The position numbers were made by a program, and so were the translations under genes. Positions 1 to 11,186 of a stretch of 64,000 nt of DNA are shown here, in pieces. Source of the DNA: Rhea pennata (taxonomy: Eukaryota; Chordata; Aves; Rheiformes; Rheidae); NCBI RefSeq assembly GCF_028389875.1, contig NC_084682.1:692001-756000 (forward strand). The letters run 5' to 3'. Positions within the stretch are counted from its first letter, which is position 1; every line of letters begins with the position of its first letter. The notes below the pieces were generated by a model. It made no database searches, was not told the origin of the DNA, and saw nothing but the letters and a program-made list of their open reading frames with translations.

Positions 1-2724
1 GAGGCATGGGTGAATCCTGTCTTCATCCTTTTACTGGTATCTTGCAGTCTAAGACAAAGTTTCTCTAGCAAGACAGGTCCTTGGATCTTTTGCTGACTTT
101 GCCAGCACTTACTGTTGTCAACAATTTACTTACTGCCTGGCATTAGTTGACTGTTGCTGGAGCTGTTATATAAGCCAACTGTTTCTCTTGTTACTTTCTG
201 GGATATTGCAAAAAGACCTAACCCCGACACTTCAAGGACAGGAGATGACAATCACATGCCCACATCTTTCTGAACCGTACTGGCAATATACGTAAGCTTA
301 ACACAGAATTTACAGCAGTTGTTACTCTGCCTGCCTAGCAGAGAACTGAAAGGACTTCTAGGCAGGGTAAATGTTCTTACTACCATGTTAAAGAGCCTGT
401 AAAAAAAAATTAAATGCAGGTATCGAGAAGTAGAATCTATAGTAGAATCTGTTTGAATCTAGTCAAATGGATTCAAATGAAAGCATTACCATTTTCCCTT
501 TTATTAACACCGTCCATTCCATGTCACTTACTGAACTTTGATATAAGAATACTTTGACCTACAGCTGAGAAGGAGGTACAGCTGAGGTGGAATGTTTTGG
601 ATAGGGTTGGTCACAATATTTATAGCCAACAATATTTCCACTGGAAAATAATGTTGTAGTAAAATCAGCTACTTGAGGCAATATGATACTTAAAAATTCT
701 AAATTCTAAATGAAACTCGGAAGAAGAAAAGCACTTTAGTGAGACTGAAGTGTTCAGACTTGATTAAGATAAGGTCGAGAAGTAGTCCAGTTCTGTCTCT
801 CAGAACCAAATGTTTCTATTTTCTAACATTTTTCCTAAGTCAGGTTCAAAATGGAAGTTGTAGTCTGTTCAAACAAAACCTTTGAAATAACCCAGATTTT
901 CCTTCCTCAGTAAGATTTGGTCTTCAGGAATTCTTCATTTCAGGAATGGGATAAAATTGAAATGATAAAATTTCCTCTGAAATATCAGGATGTTTTGTCA
1001 TGCACATCTGATTTAATTTCTTTCACTGATGGTAGAGGAGTTTAGGACAGGAAGTTTGGTTGCTGCCGGAACAGAAATTCAACATTCTAAAAGGACACAA
1101 GATTTTGAGTCAAACTCTGAGATGTTAACCCAGTTCATATGAAAAACATTATGAGATTCTTAAAGACCCTAAGGATTTAGGACAGGAATTTTTCAGTGCA
1201 TCTGCATTGTGGCTTCCAAAGAAACCTAGTGTCTGCTAATAACAGACATTGATGCAAATACTGATCTGACTCTGAGGGCAAAGTGACACCTTCTGAATCA
1301 CCAAATCCATTTACTGCACCATCAGGATTTCAGGGTGGCCTGACTGTAGTTCACTGTTCAGCTCTAACCCAGCCATCCATGAGAAAGCATCAGAAACAAC
1401 TGAAATTTTCCCTGATCGCTGTCAGTGAAAAGAGCATGGCATTTCTGGAAGTCGTGGTGGATTGATGAATGTAATCTGAAATGCACCATGCAGCAGTACA
1501 GTTTGTCACAACTAAGGTTAATGAAACAGACTGTTAAATAGACTGTAACTGTACATCTGACATAATCTACTAAATTAACTGAAAATCTACTAGCATTGTA
1601 CTTCTAGCTACTCACTTAACTATCATTAACCTCAGTAACAAACTGCAGCATAGTGATACCATGAATAATAAGATTTAGATAGATGTCGGTGTGGCTCTCG
1701 TACATTCATCTGTGATGTGCTCTGACTGCTGCTGTGGCTTTGACATTTACCCGGAAACAGAACAGTGTTTGGTCTATATGAACAGTGATAAGGCCATAGT
1801 TCAGCGTGATGCTAAACTTGGTTGAATAATAACTGTGGTGCAAAAACCAGAGAGGATATGGCAAATGGAAGGCTGTAAATGGAGAGAGACACTCTTTCAG
1901 CAGTGGTTGGTTGAGAAGGGATCCTAGAGCTTTAGGATATCTGCGGTCTTTCCCCAGTTCAGTGTGTGACGAGACCCCTTGTCTGAAATGGCTGTTGGCG
2001 TTTCCTCCTGCACAGTGGAGACAGCTGCTATTCACATAACAGTGTGACTGCACTAAACGGGATCTATGTTACCTCCCCTTTCATAGAGATTCAGACTTTG
2101 AGGAATATTTTACTGAGGCTTTGTCCTGGAGACCATGCACATCATTGCTTTTTTATTTAGATCCGTTAGTTTGGTCCCACATTTAAGAAGAAGAGTTTGT
2201 TTTAGGAGGAGGCCTGCCGTTGCTCTGAGCTCAGCAGTGGAGGGTCTCTGTTCTGTAGACTCTACCAGAAGGGCAGGTGAGAAACAAGATGCAGCTCCGA
2301 GGAGTGGTATGCTGCTGCTTCTGTCTTTGATCGTTTTTGTCCCAACACCCACTGATACATTTTTTGATAGGGAGACTGGGCAGCTCTCTAGAAGATTTAC
2401 AAAGCTGTTTCTCTTTACTTGCAGATGTATAGATGGGCATTTTCTGTGCATAAGGCTTATGTGGCTGATCAGCAAGGACTATAGTGCTGGCATTTCATTC
2501 TCATGTCAGCTGTGTCACAGTCAGTAAAACAGCACAATCTTGTTGTCTAGAGTGGCTCGCAAGTGAGAACAAACTGTTCACCCTTGTCCAAGAAGCAGTT
2601 TTTGATCCCCAGCTTTCAGTGGGAGTGACTGGGCAGCTGCGCAGAGCACAGGAGGGCACAGCTGAGCAAGTCAGTGCTACATCCAGGAAAATGCACAGCA
2701 GTGCTAGCATGGATGTACTGGCTG
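1..2724. other. Unannotated AT-rich sequence
   Basis: I see no gene, RNA or recognisable repeat here. The open frames around 1.7-2.5 kb lie on both strands, overlap one another, lack a common codon bias and match no family I know. A possible splice-like segment at about 2204-2276 (TTTTAG before it, GGGCAG then GTGAGA after it) has a weak pyrimidine tract and was not called. Confidence 0.5.
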
Positions 2725-2965
2725 CAAGGGCCTCTGGAGCCTAGTCCAGCCCCAGCAGCACCACAGCCAGTGCTGGGTCTAGCCAGCCAATGTGGTATCT
2801 AGCTGAATTATGCAAGCCTCCAAGGATGGAGATCCCCTGAAACTTCCCTGTAGGAAGTTTTTGCTCCAGGGCTACCACCACATTCTCAGGAAGAATTTTT
2901 TCCTGCCGTCTAATCTGAACATCCTAAATTGTAGTTATGGCTCCTGTGCCTATCTGCTTTTTTAA
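2725..2965 (-). mobile_element. Old CR1 LINE relic, 3' portion
   Basis: The plus strand aligns by eye with the same strand of the younger CR1 at 11.2-11.4 kb. Landmarks are CCTCTGGAG followed by CTAGTCCAGCCCC, then CTCCAAGGATGGAGATCC, then the block leading to TTTTTTCCTGCCGTCTAATC and a counterpart of GCCCATTGCC. The element therefore lies on the minus strand, with its 3' end on the left. It is far more diverged than the 11 kb copy and has no terminal ATTCTATG repeat left. The boundaries are approximate. It is non-coding. Confidence 0.7.
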
Positions 2966-5272
2966 TCTGGCATTGCCCTGTTGGGAAGCTCCCCGAGAAG
3001 TTTGCCCTGTGCAGCAGAGTATGTTACCCAGGGACAGGACCTAACTCTAGGTTCACCAACGTTAATTTACTAAAGAACAATATTTTCAGCAGCCACACAG
3101 ACCTACATATCTGACTGACTTCGAGGTGTCATGGGTTATGATCAGACTGCTTTACCCCAAAGAGCTGAGATTAGGGGAAAAAAAAAAGAGAGAGAAATAG
3201 GTAGAAAAATGGATTGTAGCATTTCCTGTATTTTAACAGCTCTAAGGCTACCACAGCTGTACAGACTTTGTGCCGTTATGCACAGCTAAAAACTACTGTA
3301 TTTAGAATCAGATTGCAACTGCTTCCTATCTCTAATCACTTTGAAAATATTTCAAGCGCATTTCCTACTTGACTGCATTTAAAGTGGCACCTGTGCTGGA
3401 GACCAAATTAAGCTGCAGCTGATACGTGGAAAAGCCAGACATTTAATTTTTAATGGTTTCAAATGACTTGCTACTTAATTCCTATTTACAGCTTAACTAC
3501 TGAGGTAAATCAAATGATTTAAAAGCAAAAAATAAGTCATACTTTCTATTGGTATCTCCTTTTTGACCTGCTAGGAAGAAGGATACAAGTTTCTAAATGC
3601 TACTTCTGTTTCTTATGCTCTGAATCTCATGACTCTTCAAAAGGAAGTTCCAACTCTTCCCATTGATGCTTAAGCTAATTTCTAGTTTAAGAAGGCTTTC
3701 TTCTCCTGGGGGTAGAATAGAACGTTAAAAGTGCCAAGAGTAGTTTTCTTAGTTGGTGGTTAAAGTGTAGTTTTTCCTGACCTTTGGACATTTGCCATGA
3801 ACGCTATAATTCCTACTAAGATTTTATCTTAAGCAGATAGTATAAAGGATCTGAGAAGTAGGTCAGAAGACATTAAAGAATCTGTTTGATTCATCGTGAA
3901 CCGTGGGTACAGCACTGTTTTTAAGCCTGAAAAATCATTACTCAATAAGAGCAATCAGGCAAAAAGCAGCTGGCCCTTCTCTTTTGCTAGGCAGGATGGT
4001 CTGCTTCGTCAGATGCTTTGAGATTTGTGGGGCTAGATAAGACTTTTTAACTTCCTTAACAAGATGCAGAGGACAGGTCCAGGGGCAGTAGAACAACTGC
4101 CAATTTGGTACACAATGCAGACTGCTGTTCACTTTATGCTTTACTCAGAGCTGTATCTTCTTATTGGGAGAAATAGATTAGTTCCTAAAATTAACAGAAG
4201 ACTAGAATTACCTGGTGTTGAAATTGGGTTTGCTATTTCATATGTTCAGGTATAGTCAGGACTAATGTTCTTACTGTTTTCCCAGCCAGCAGGAGGTACA
4301 CAAGCTCTGGTCCAAACTCACCCTTGTAGAGATGCTCTGTGGGAGCTCAGTCCTGCCCTGAGAAGGTGCTCTAAGCTGAGGGGCCAAGGCCCTCTCCCTC
4401 TCTTTACACCCAACCTTTGCTCACTCGCAGCAGCCTATGGGGACACCATTCTGGCTGTGCTGCTGTTTGGCTCCCTTTGCAGCTGGATATATCAGGCTGG
4501 TGTCTGCTCCTGTAACCTCACTGAGAAAGAGGTTGAGGTGAATATTTAGTAAGAGAGAAAAGGAGGTTTGGGGAAAGTTTCCAGTGACTCTTTTCAAATT
4601 TAAAACCACAATCTGGTTGTCATAAACAGTATCTTATGTTTTGGGAGTGGCAGAATCTTGATTACAGCCTAAGCAATGACGATAGTGCGAGAAGCATTCA
4701 CATCTCACAGTGGGGACCTCTAGCACCTTTGAAAGATGCAGGGCAGATTCTAAGTCAATAAAAATCATTGTGGCTCCCCTCACTTCTCTGCCAATTTACC
4801 CCAGCCAGCAAGTGCCCTACAGAGTTTTGGTCTATTCCTGGAATGCACTATTCAATTTTCCCTTGCAGGTATTTGAGTATTTTGAGCAGTAAATATCATT
4901 ACGCAGTGAAGACTCCAGTTGTCCCTTTCCTGCTGAGTGAGTTAGTTCTTTTGGTAGATTCTTTATACATTTTCTTAAGTGTTGACAATATTTTTTTTCA
5001 CCTTGTAACACTTTCCCAGCCTGTGTCTGTCCAGGCTGTACAGTTTTCATTTCTTTCAATGATTCTCAAGAAATTATTGAGAAATCAAAATGTGTTTCAG
5101 AGTTACCTTCAAGGCTTACAGTAGTTCAAATGGTTTCTATAAATCCACAGTGCAAATGCTATCTTTCAAAGGTTTACTGTTCCCCAAATGATTGTAATGG
5201 TGTATTGACTGACTTTACTAGGGCCCTGGGAGTTTAGAAAGAAAAATAGAGCTTAGCAAGCAAGATCTCTTA
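2966..5272. other. Unannotated sequence
   Basis: Nothing recognisable. It contains short overlapping frames on both strands only and no convincing exon or repeat. Confidence 0.5.

Positions 5273-5317
<45 letters not shown>
5273..5317. repeat. Composite microsatellite (ACAT)n(AT)n
   Basis: About six ACAT units run directly into an uninterrupted AT dinucleotide tract. It is a likely length-polymorphic locus. Confidence 0.95.
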
Positions 5318-6470
5318 AGTTTGCAAAGTTCATTTAATCTATCTCTGCTTTGTGTGTTTATAAACCAGATGCTGTCGTTAAGGTTAATGGCACTTTTCCG
5401 TTCCCAGGAATATTATAGCTATCAATTCACTAGGGTTTTGTCACGCCGTACTCAAATGAATAATAGAGGCTCTGTTCTTCAGGAAGAAAGACCTACTCAG
5501 ACTGTTGGCCTGAGTCTTCTCAGAACACAGGTCCAGCTCTCCAGGAAAATGCCTTGGAGAGCAAATGGTTTGTCTTCCAACACTATATGGATATTTTCAT
5601 GTAACAAATTATCTTCCAGCTCAGGAACCTCCGATCTTGAACTTCCCTGCAGTCTTCCTATAGCACTGCATCATTTTTATGGCATTTGGTCTTTTGCCCT
5701 GGTGCCTGCTCTTTGCTAGAGAGTCATTGGGATGTTTTATGGCCCATGGATGTGAATAGTGGATGTTCTTCACTCTCCCTCTGGGCTAAACGTCTAAAAT
5801 GTATTTGTCTGTAGTTCAGGCTACTGGACTCAGTGGTTCTATATATGTTTTGCTAGATCTTGTATCACACGTAAGTGACATGTAAGGAAAAGTTGTGGTT
5901 TTTTTCTATCAGTGCATGCAGTTTTGTGGGTGAGCAATTAAGGCAGCTTCTCAGGATTCCAGAGGATCGTGCAGGGGGAAGAAAACACACTGAGGCTAAT
6001 GATGGCTTTGCATTTGGTGGAGCTGTGAGAAAGCCTGTACAAACAGACAGTGGCAGTCCCAGCCAGCTGGGGGAATGAAGTATCCAACATTTCTTTAGGC
6101 ATGTGGCAAGGCTATATGAGCTTAATAGCAGTGCTAGATTCAGTGAAAGAAATTTGCCAGGTTTAAAGAAAAAAATGCTATCCATCTTTTGCTTGATAAC
6201 CCAGTAAAACTGCTGTTTATGGAAGACAGTGAAATTCTGCAGAGAGCCTTGATGGAAGAGGATATTACCCATTAAGGGCAGCAGATTGCTCTTCACTATT
6301 CAGAAGGCTGATTAAATTGAATTTTATATATATATATATTTTTACAAAGAACTGAATGCCAAAACATAAAGTTAGAACTTCTATCTTCTGATAGAAAACA
6401 GAAGGCATAATTGGTGCTAATCTTTTTTAGCATGTTTTCATCATATGCTCTACCAAACGCTGTCATAGGA

Positions 6471-6537
6471 ATATACATACATATATATATATATATGTAT
6501 GTATATACACACACACACACACACACATATATATATT
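6471..6537. repeat. Palindromic AT/AC microsatellite
   Basis: Positions 6471-6506 form a perfect 36-bp self-complementary palindrome: ATATACATAC, an AT core, then GTATGTATAT. An (AC)n run and a second (AT)n run follow. A shorter AT tract sits nearby at 6325-6340. Confidence 0.95.
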
Positions 6538-9500
6538 TTCAGCTTTTCTGTGTACAAGTCTGAATCCTGCTCATATGTTGCCTTTGTAATCAGAAAAATC
6601 AGTACCAGGAGCTTGTAGGTGGATGTAATTTCAGAAGAGCAACTATGGCATCTACTTTAGGCTAGCAAAATGGTAGCCCAAGCAGCAGGACAGTGATGAA
6701 TGAGGCCAAAGTATGGGGAATAAGCTCTGGCCCTGGCTACCCAAACTGTTTCATTTCAAGAATGGTCAAGACCATAGCAACAGCTCCAGAGCAGGGCAGA
6801 AGAAGGGAGTACAAGTGAATATTAACATTCTCCCAGAACAGAGAAGAAGAAATGGGCTGCAAAGAGGTTATTCTCTGAAGAAGTAGTGGAAAAGAAAGAG
6901 TTCCTGTGGAAGAGACCAAGATAAGAATGGAGACCGAAGTTTATATTCAGCACACACTTCTCAGTCCTATGGCATTTTTTTATCTATTTCTCTTAAAGTC
7001 AATGCATTGGCCAAATACAAAGTTGTGGGGTTTATTTTTATTTTGGTACTGAGTAGTGTTTAAAAATAATTCGCAGGCTTTTGCTATCCTGGCTCATCAA
7101 GCCATTTTTGAATTAGTGCATGATGCAGCAATATTCATAGACAACAAGCACATAATGAGAACACAGTATGCGGTTTTTTAAAACAAAATTCCATGCATGA
7201 GAGAGATTATAGTTGAGTTCTGAATGGATATAAACGGTAAACTGTTCTTCCACTCAAGAACAAGTCCAAGGGAAAAGAGCATCCAGATTAAAAGAAAAAG
7301 CCATCTGCATCCTTATTGCATACCAGCCAGAAGACTTCTGTTGCCTCCAGCAAGTGCAGCATGAGAGCCTGGCAAGGGGTCATGCAAAAATGATAGTTAA
7401 GGAAGGCAGCCACAGGCCAAAATGCTGCCACTGGTAAAATGTGTTTCACAGTTCAGTATCTGGGCCCTTTAGATGCTTAGCATGCCCAGTATGTGATCAC
7501 AGCAGGCACTGAAGTATAATGAGGAATAACTCCCAGGGCAGAAAAGACAAAAATCTGTAGCTTTTAGAAGATGTCACAGAGCATTTTCTTCAGACTTGGT
7601 GTTCTCCTTGCCCTTACACCCCCCTATACTCCCACGATACAGCCCTGAAACCACAGTACTTACTGCTTTCTCCTGCCAGCCACTGGTGTATTGCAAACAG
7701 GTGGGCACAGAAGGAAACCTGCTTTAGAAACAGGTAATAAACTGGGATCTGGAAACCTGCTTACCAGACAGATGAAGGGACTGAGGAAGATAAAGCAGAC
7801 AGTGACGGAAAGAGATTAGATGTTATTTTTCAGGCTTAAAGGTGCCTCCCTTGAGTGGAAACCAGCCGCAGCAAGGCCTCGGAGGTGCCGCCTTGGCGTG
7901 GTGAAGGGGCTGCAGCTCGGGCATGGCTGTACCACAGGGCCGGAGGGCACCGGCATGCCGGGAAATTGGAGCAGCATGAAGGCTTTGCTGGAAAACCCCA
8001 GCCCAGCCTTAGTGCTGCAGCAACCCTGCAGGAGCAGTTCTGTGCCGACCAGCCCGGGGGCACCTCCGAGAACTGTGGAGGGCAGCAACAGGGCAATGGG
8101 TGGTGTATTTTGACTTTGGGCTGGCATTTTTAGTTGGCTCCATTATATCACAGTGTCTAAAGCCCTGGGCTCACTGTCCCACTAATTGCTGAGGTGGGGA
8201 GTCGCAATGTGGGAAGAGCTGGGGGCTGTGCTACCGCAGAGCGAAGGAGGAGAGGCTCTGCAGCTGCATCCAGTCTGAGCATGTTTTCTTCTGCTCTGCA
8301 GGACGGCTCACCGTCAGAGGGAAGAAACAGCTTCACGGGGAGGCAGGGTATAGCTGAGGGGCCAAGGATGTGGCATACACTGCCTAGCATCACGCGTAGG
8401 TTGAATCTGGCTTAGTGGTAGTGGCTTTGTGATTGCTTATAGAAAAATACTGTGTTTCAGTTATTCTGGTGATTTGAAATTTGCCTAGGATCATTGAAAT
8501 GCTGTCTCTCTAGTAGAGGTTTTGCCATAAAATTGGTCCAGCCAGTACCGTCCTGATGGTTGTCATGTTTTCCACCAGTTCAGTTCCCCTGAACTGAAAC
8601 CACCCAGCAAAGACCACAAAGTAGGCATTGCATAGTGAGCTGAGTCCTGTGCCAAAGTGACCTGGGCTTTTGCTGCAACCTGGAAGTGAATGTTTTCATT
8701 GTCCATCTCCAAATTTTTGAGACATTCAGTTTCAACTTAGAAAAAGAAGTCCTCCTCGATTCCGAGGCAAACTGTGCTGTGCTACCAAAATTTTATTCCG
8801 TACAGAACAGAATAGCTAATGGAAAGGATACTTTAGGGAGGGTGGAGTGTTAGGGAAAGAAATTACAAGGAAAAAATTGAAATAAGACCTAGTGTTGTGT
8901 AGAATCTGGATGAAAGGAATGGCAGTTGATTTTCAAGGAGGGGAAAGAAAAGATTAATTTCCTGATTAAAAAAAAAACAAATGCAGATCTTTTGTCACTA
9001 GCAGCTCTATCTATTTTGATGTAAGCAATCTATATGTTAAACATCTAAGCCTCAGTTTTAGAACAAAATGAATGACATGCTACTGGGTGTATTTGCTCTT
9101 TTGTCATACTGATTCGAGAAGTTTTGCTTACTTGTCTGTGACTTGTCCAAAGCTGTCCTTATGTCCAGCATTAGAATCCTCTATTCTTGCACTGAATGAG
9201 CAAATATTTCTGCCTGAATTTAATGCAATAACCATTGACAGGCCTGGAAAGAAAGAAAGAAAGAAAAAAAAAACACATTTAGCCAAACAATAGATTTACC
9301 TCTGATGCTTCAGATTCATTTCAGGCAATTTCAGAGGAACTGCATGCAGGTGTTGGGGCTCAGGGAACAGCAGCACATGTGAGAAGCAGAGGCAGGGCTG
9401 CATTTGGAGGATGTTATTTATATCACTTTGCAGATTTGGGATACCACTGCAGAAAAAACACCAAGGGATTGATACTGTGGTCCAGCTGGCTTGGTCACAG

Positions 9501-9686
9501 AGTTATATGGGAGATCTGTGCCTCTGAAAAAGAGTCTGTGACAAATCTTCCATCCATGCTCTTGACTGCATTTCATTGCTGTGGGATTGCACATGACTTC
9601 ACGCCTGGCCTTAGATGTTTCAAAATCAAGGTGCTTGGCATAGGTGCCAAAGACTGCACAGAGAAAGCGGGTAGAAATGGCAGGGC
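6538..9686. other. Unannotated sequence with a GC-richer patch
   Basis: No supported gene. Positions 7816-8400 are clearly GC-richer than their surroundings and are open for 70-100 codons in several frames on both strands, as expected from base composition alone. A short purine microsatellite (GAAA)n lies at 9245-9274. Confidence 0.5.
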
Positions 9687-9723
9687 TGATGTTATGCTCA
9701 AATTTCGTTTGAGCATAGCATCA
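9687..9723. repeat. Strong inverted repeat (hairpin)
   Basis: The arms 9687-9702 and 9708-9723 are complementary over 16 bp with one mismatch, around a 5-nt loop (TTTCG). The inner ten pairs, TATGCTCAAA against TTTGAGCATA, are perfect. It is embedded in a region open on both strands (plus 9379-9810, minus 9573-9935) whose translations I do not recognise. Confidence 0.85.
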
Positions 9724-11186
9724 GCATTGTTCTGCACAAAAGAGTTTGGAGAAGTGAGTGAGTTGAAAAATAACCCAGACGTAGAAGTGATCTTTGCAGT
9801 CATGGTGTGAGCACACACATGCAGGTGCCAGCCTGGGGGCACAATGAAGCCAGGGTCGGGAGTGAGTGCGATGGCTGCTTTCAGTGGCAGCTCCAAGTAG
9901 TGCCCGTCAGGCTGTGGTCTGATGGATGTGACCACGCCAATCTGGCCATTTTTCCCTTTGCATTACTAGAGTTTCTGTGATCCTACAGCATCTGTGTAAC
10001 ATCATTAATACAAAACAAATGTATCTCTATGGCTGAGATTTGTTTAACCTTATAAACAGTTTCAGTTAATGGAGAACAAAAGAAATGATGCTCAGTAAAT
10101 TTGATTTTATGAGTCTTTCCCTTATTTGCTGTGCCCATTAGGTCGGAAGTTACTTAATGGTTGAGTGTCCGTTAGTGCATTAGCTCAGTGATGAGGGAGC
10201 TAGATTTAAAAAAAAAAATACTGTGGAAAAAACCCACTCTCTTGTCCATTTATTAAAACTTCAATTTTGTTAAGCAAAGACTCACATAATAGCTAACCAA
10301 TGGTGAGGAACAGTAGAATTAAGTATTCATGAGAAAAAGACTATAACCCTTGAATTACTTTTTACCTTACCGAAGTATTTATTCTGTCACTTTTCATGAG
10401 AGCCCAGCAAAGCTGGGCTGGGAGAAGGCAGAGCTAGGATTGTGCCTCCTCTCCTGTGTGGTTTGAGAAGAGGCTGTGCAGTGGCTCTGTCCTGTGCAGT
10501 GTGAAAAAGAAAGATTTCTTTGCTGGAACGTAGCAGGCAGAGGCATTGCACCTCCATGCACTGCTGTCTCCATGTACATGGGAAGGGCTGACAATGCAAA
10601 CGTCCTAAAGCTGTGGAGACTCCCACTTTTATCTGCGCAGTTTGGGTGGGTCAGTACTGTATGTTACTGAGCACTGGAGTTAAACTCAGCATATGTCATT
10701 TATGGAGATGGTGGCCTCATTGCTCCCTCACTGGTGAGGTTTCCAAAGCCTTTAAGCCCACCCTAACAAGATGGCTTTTGAGTGGCATCTCACTAGCTAT
10801 TGCAGATATGTCACCCTGGTTGTATAGTGAGAGGGGGAGGTGAGGAGAAACTTTGATTTTAAATGCTGCTGTTAATATTGAGCAAAAAGGTTGATGCTTA
10901 ATAAATTATGTAGAAGAAAAGAATATAAGTACTGTTGAATTTGAAAGGTGTGTTTATGTCTGTCTGAAAACCGTACTTTTCTAATCGTAAATATATGATC
11001 CAGCTGACAACAATCAGAATAACCATTTCATTGATAACCCTTCTTTTACTAATTTACTTGGGCATATTTACTCCACCCAGGCAAATTAGTTTTCAAAATC
11101 TCTTTTTCTAATTTCCTAGACACCTGGAGAATATTTATATAGGCCACAAAGAGCTATTTACTGTTCTGGGTAATTCAGTGAACATT
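9724..11186. other. Unannotated sequence
   Basis: No supported gene or repeat. The minus-strand frame ending in this stretch (120 codons, 9573-9935) reads rather like a protein but matches nothing I know and has no clear splice sites. I do not call it. Confidence 0.45.

Noticed and set aside
5273..5317. CRISPR-like or regulatory array
   Set aside because: It is a plain ACAT/AT microsatellite with no spacers.
7816..8415. Several 70-100 codon frames on both strands
   Set aside because: They overlap in most frames in GC-rich sequence, where stops are rare. No family, splice sites or single preferred frame.
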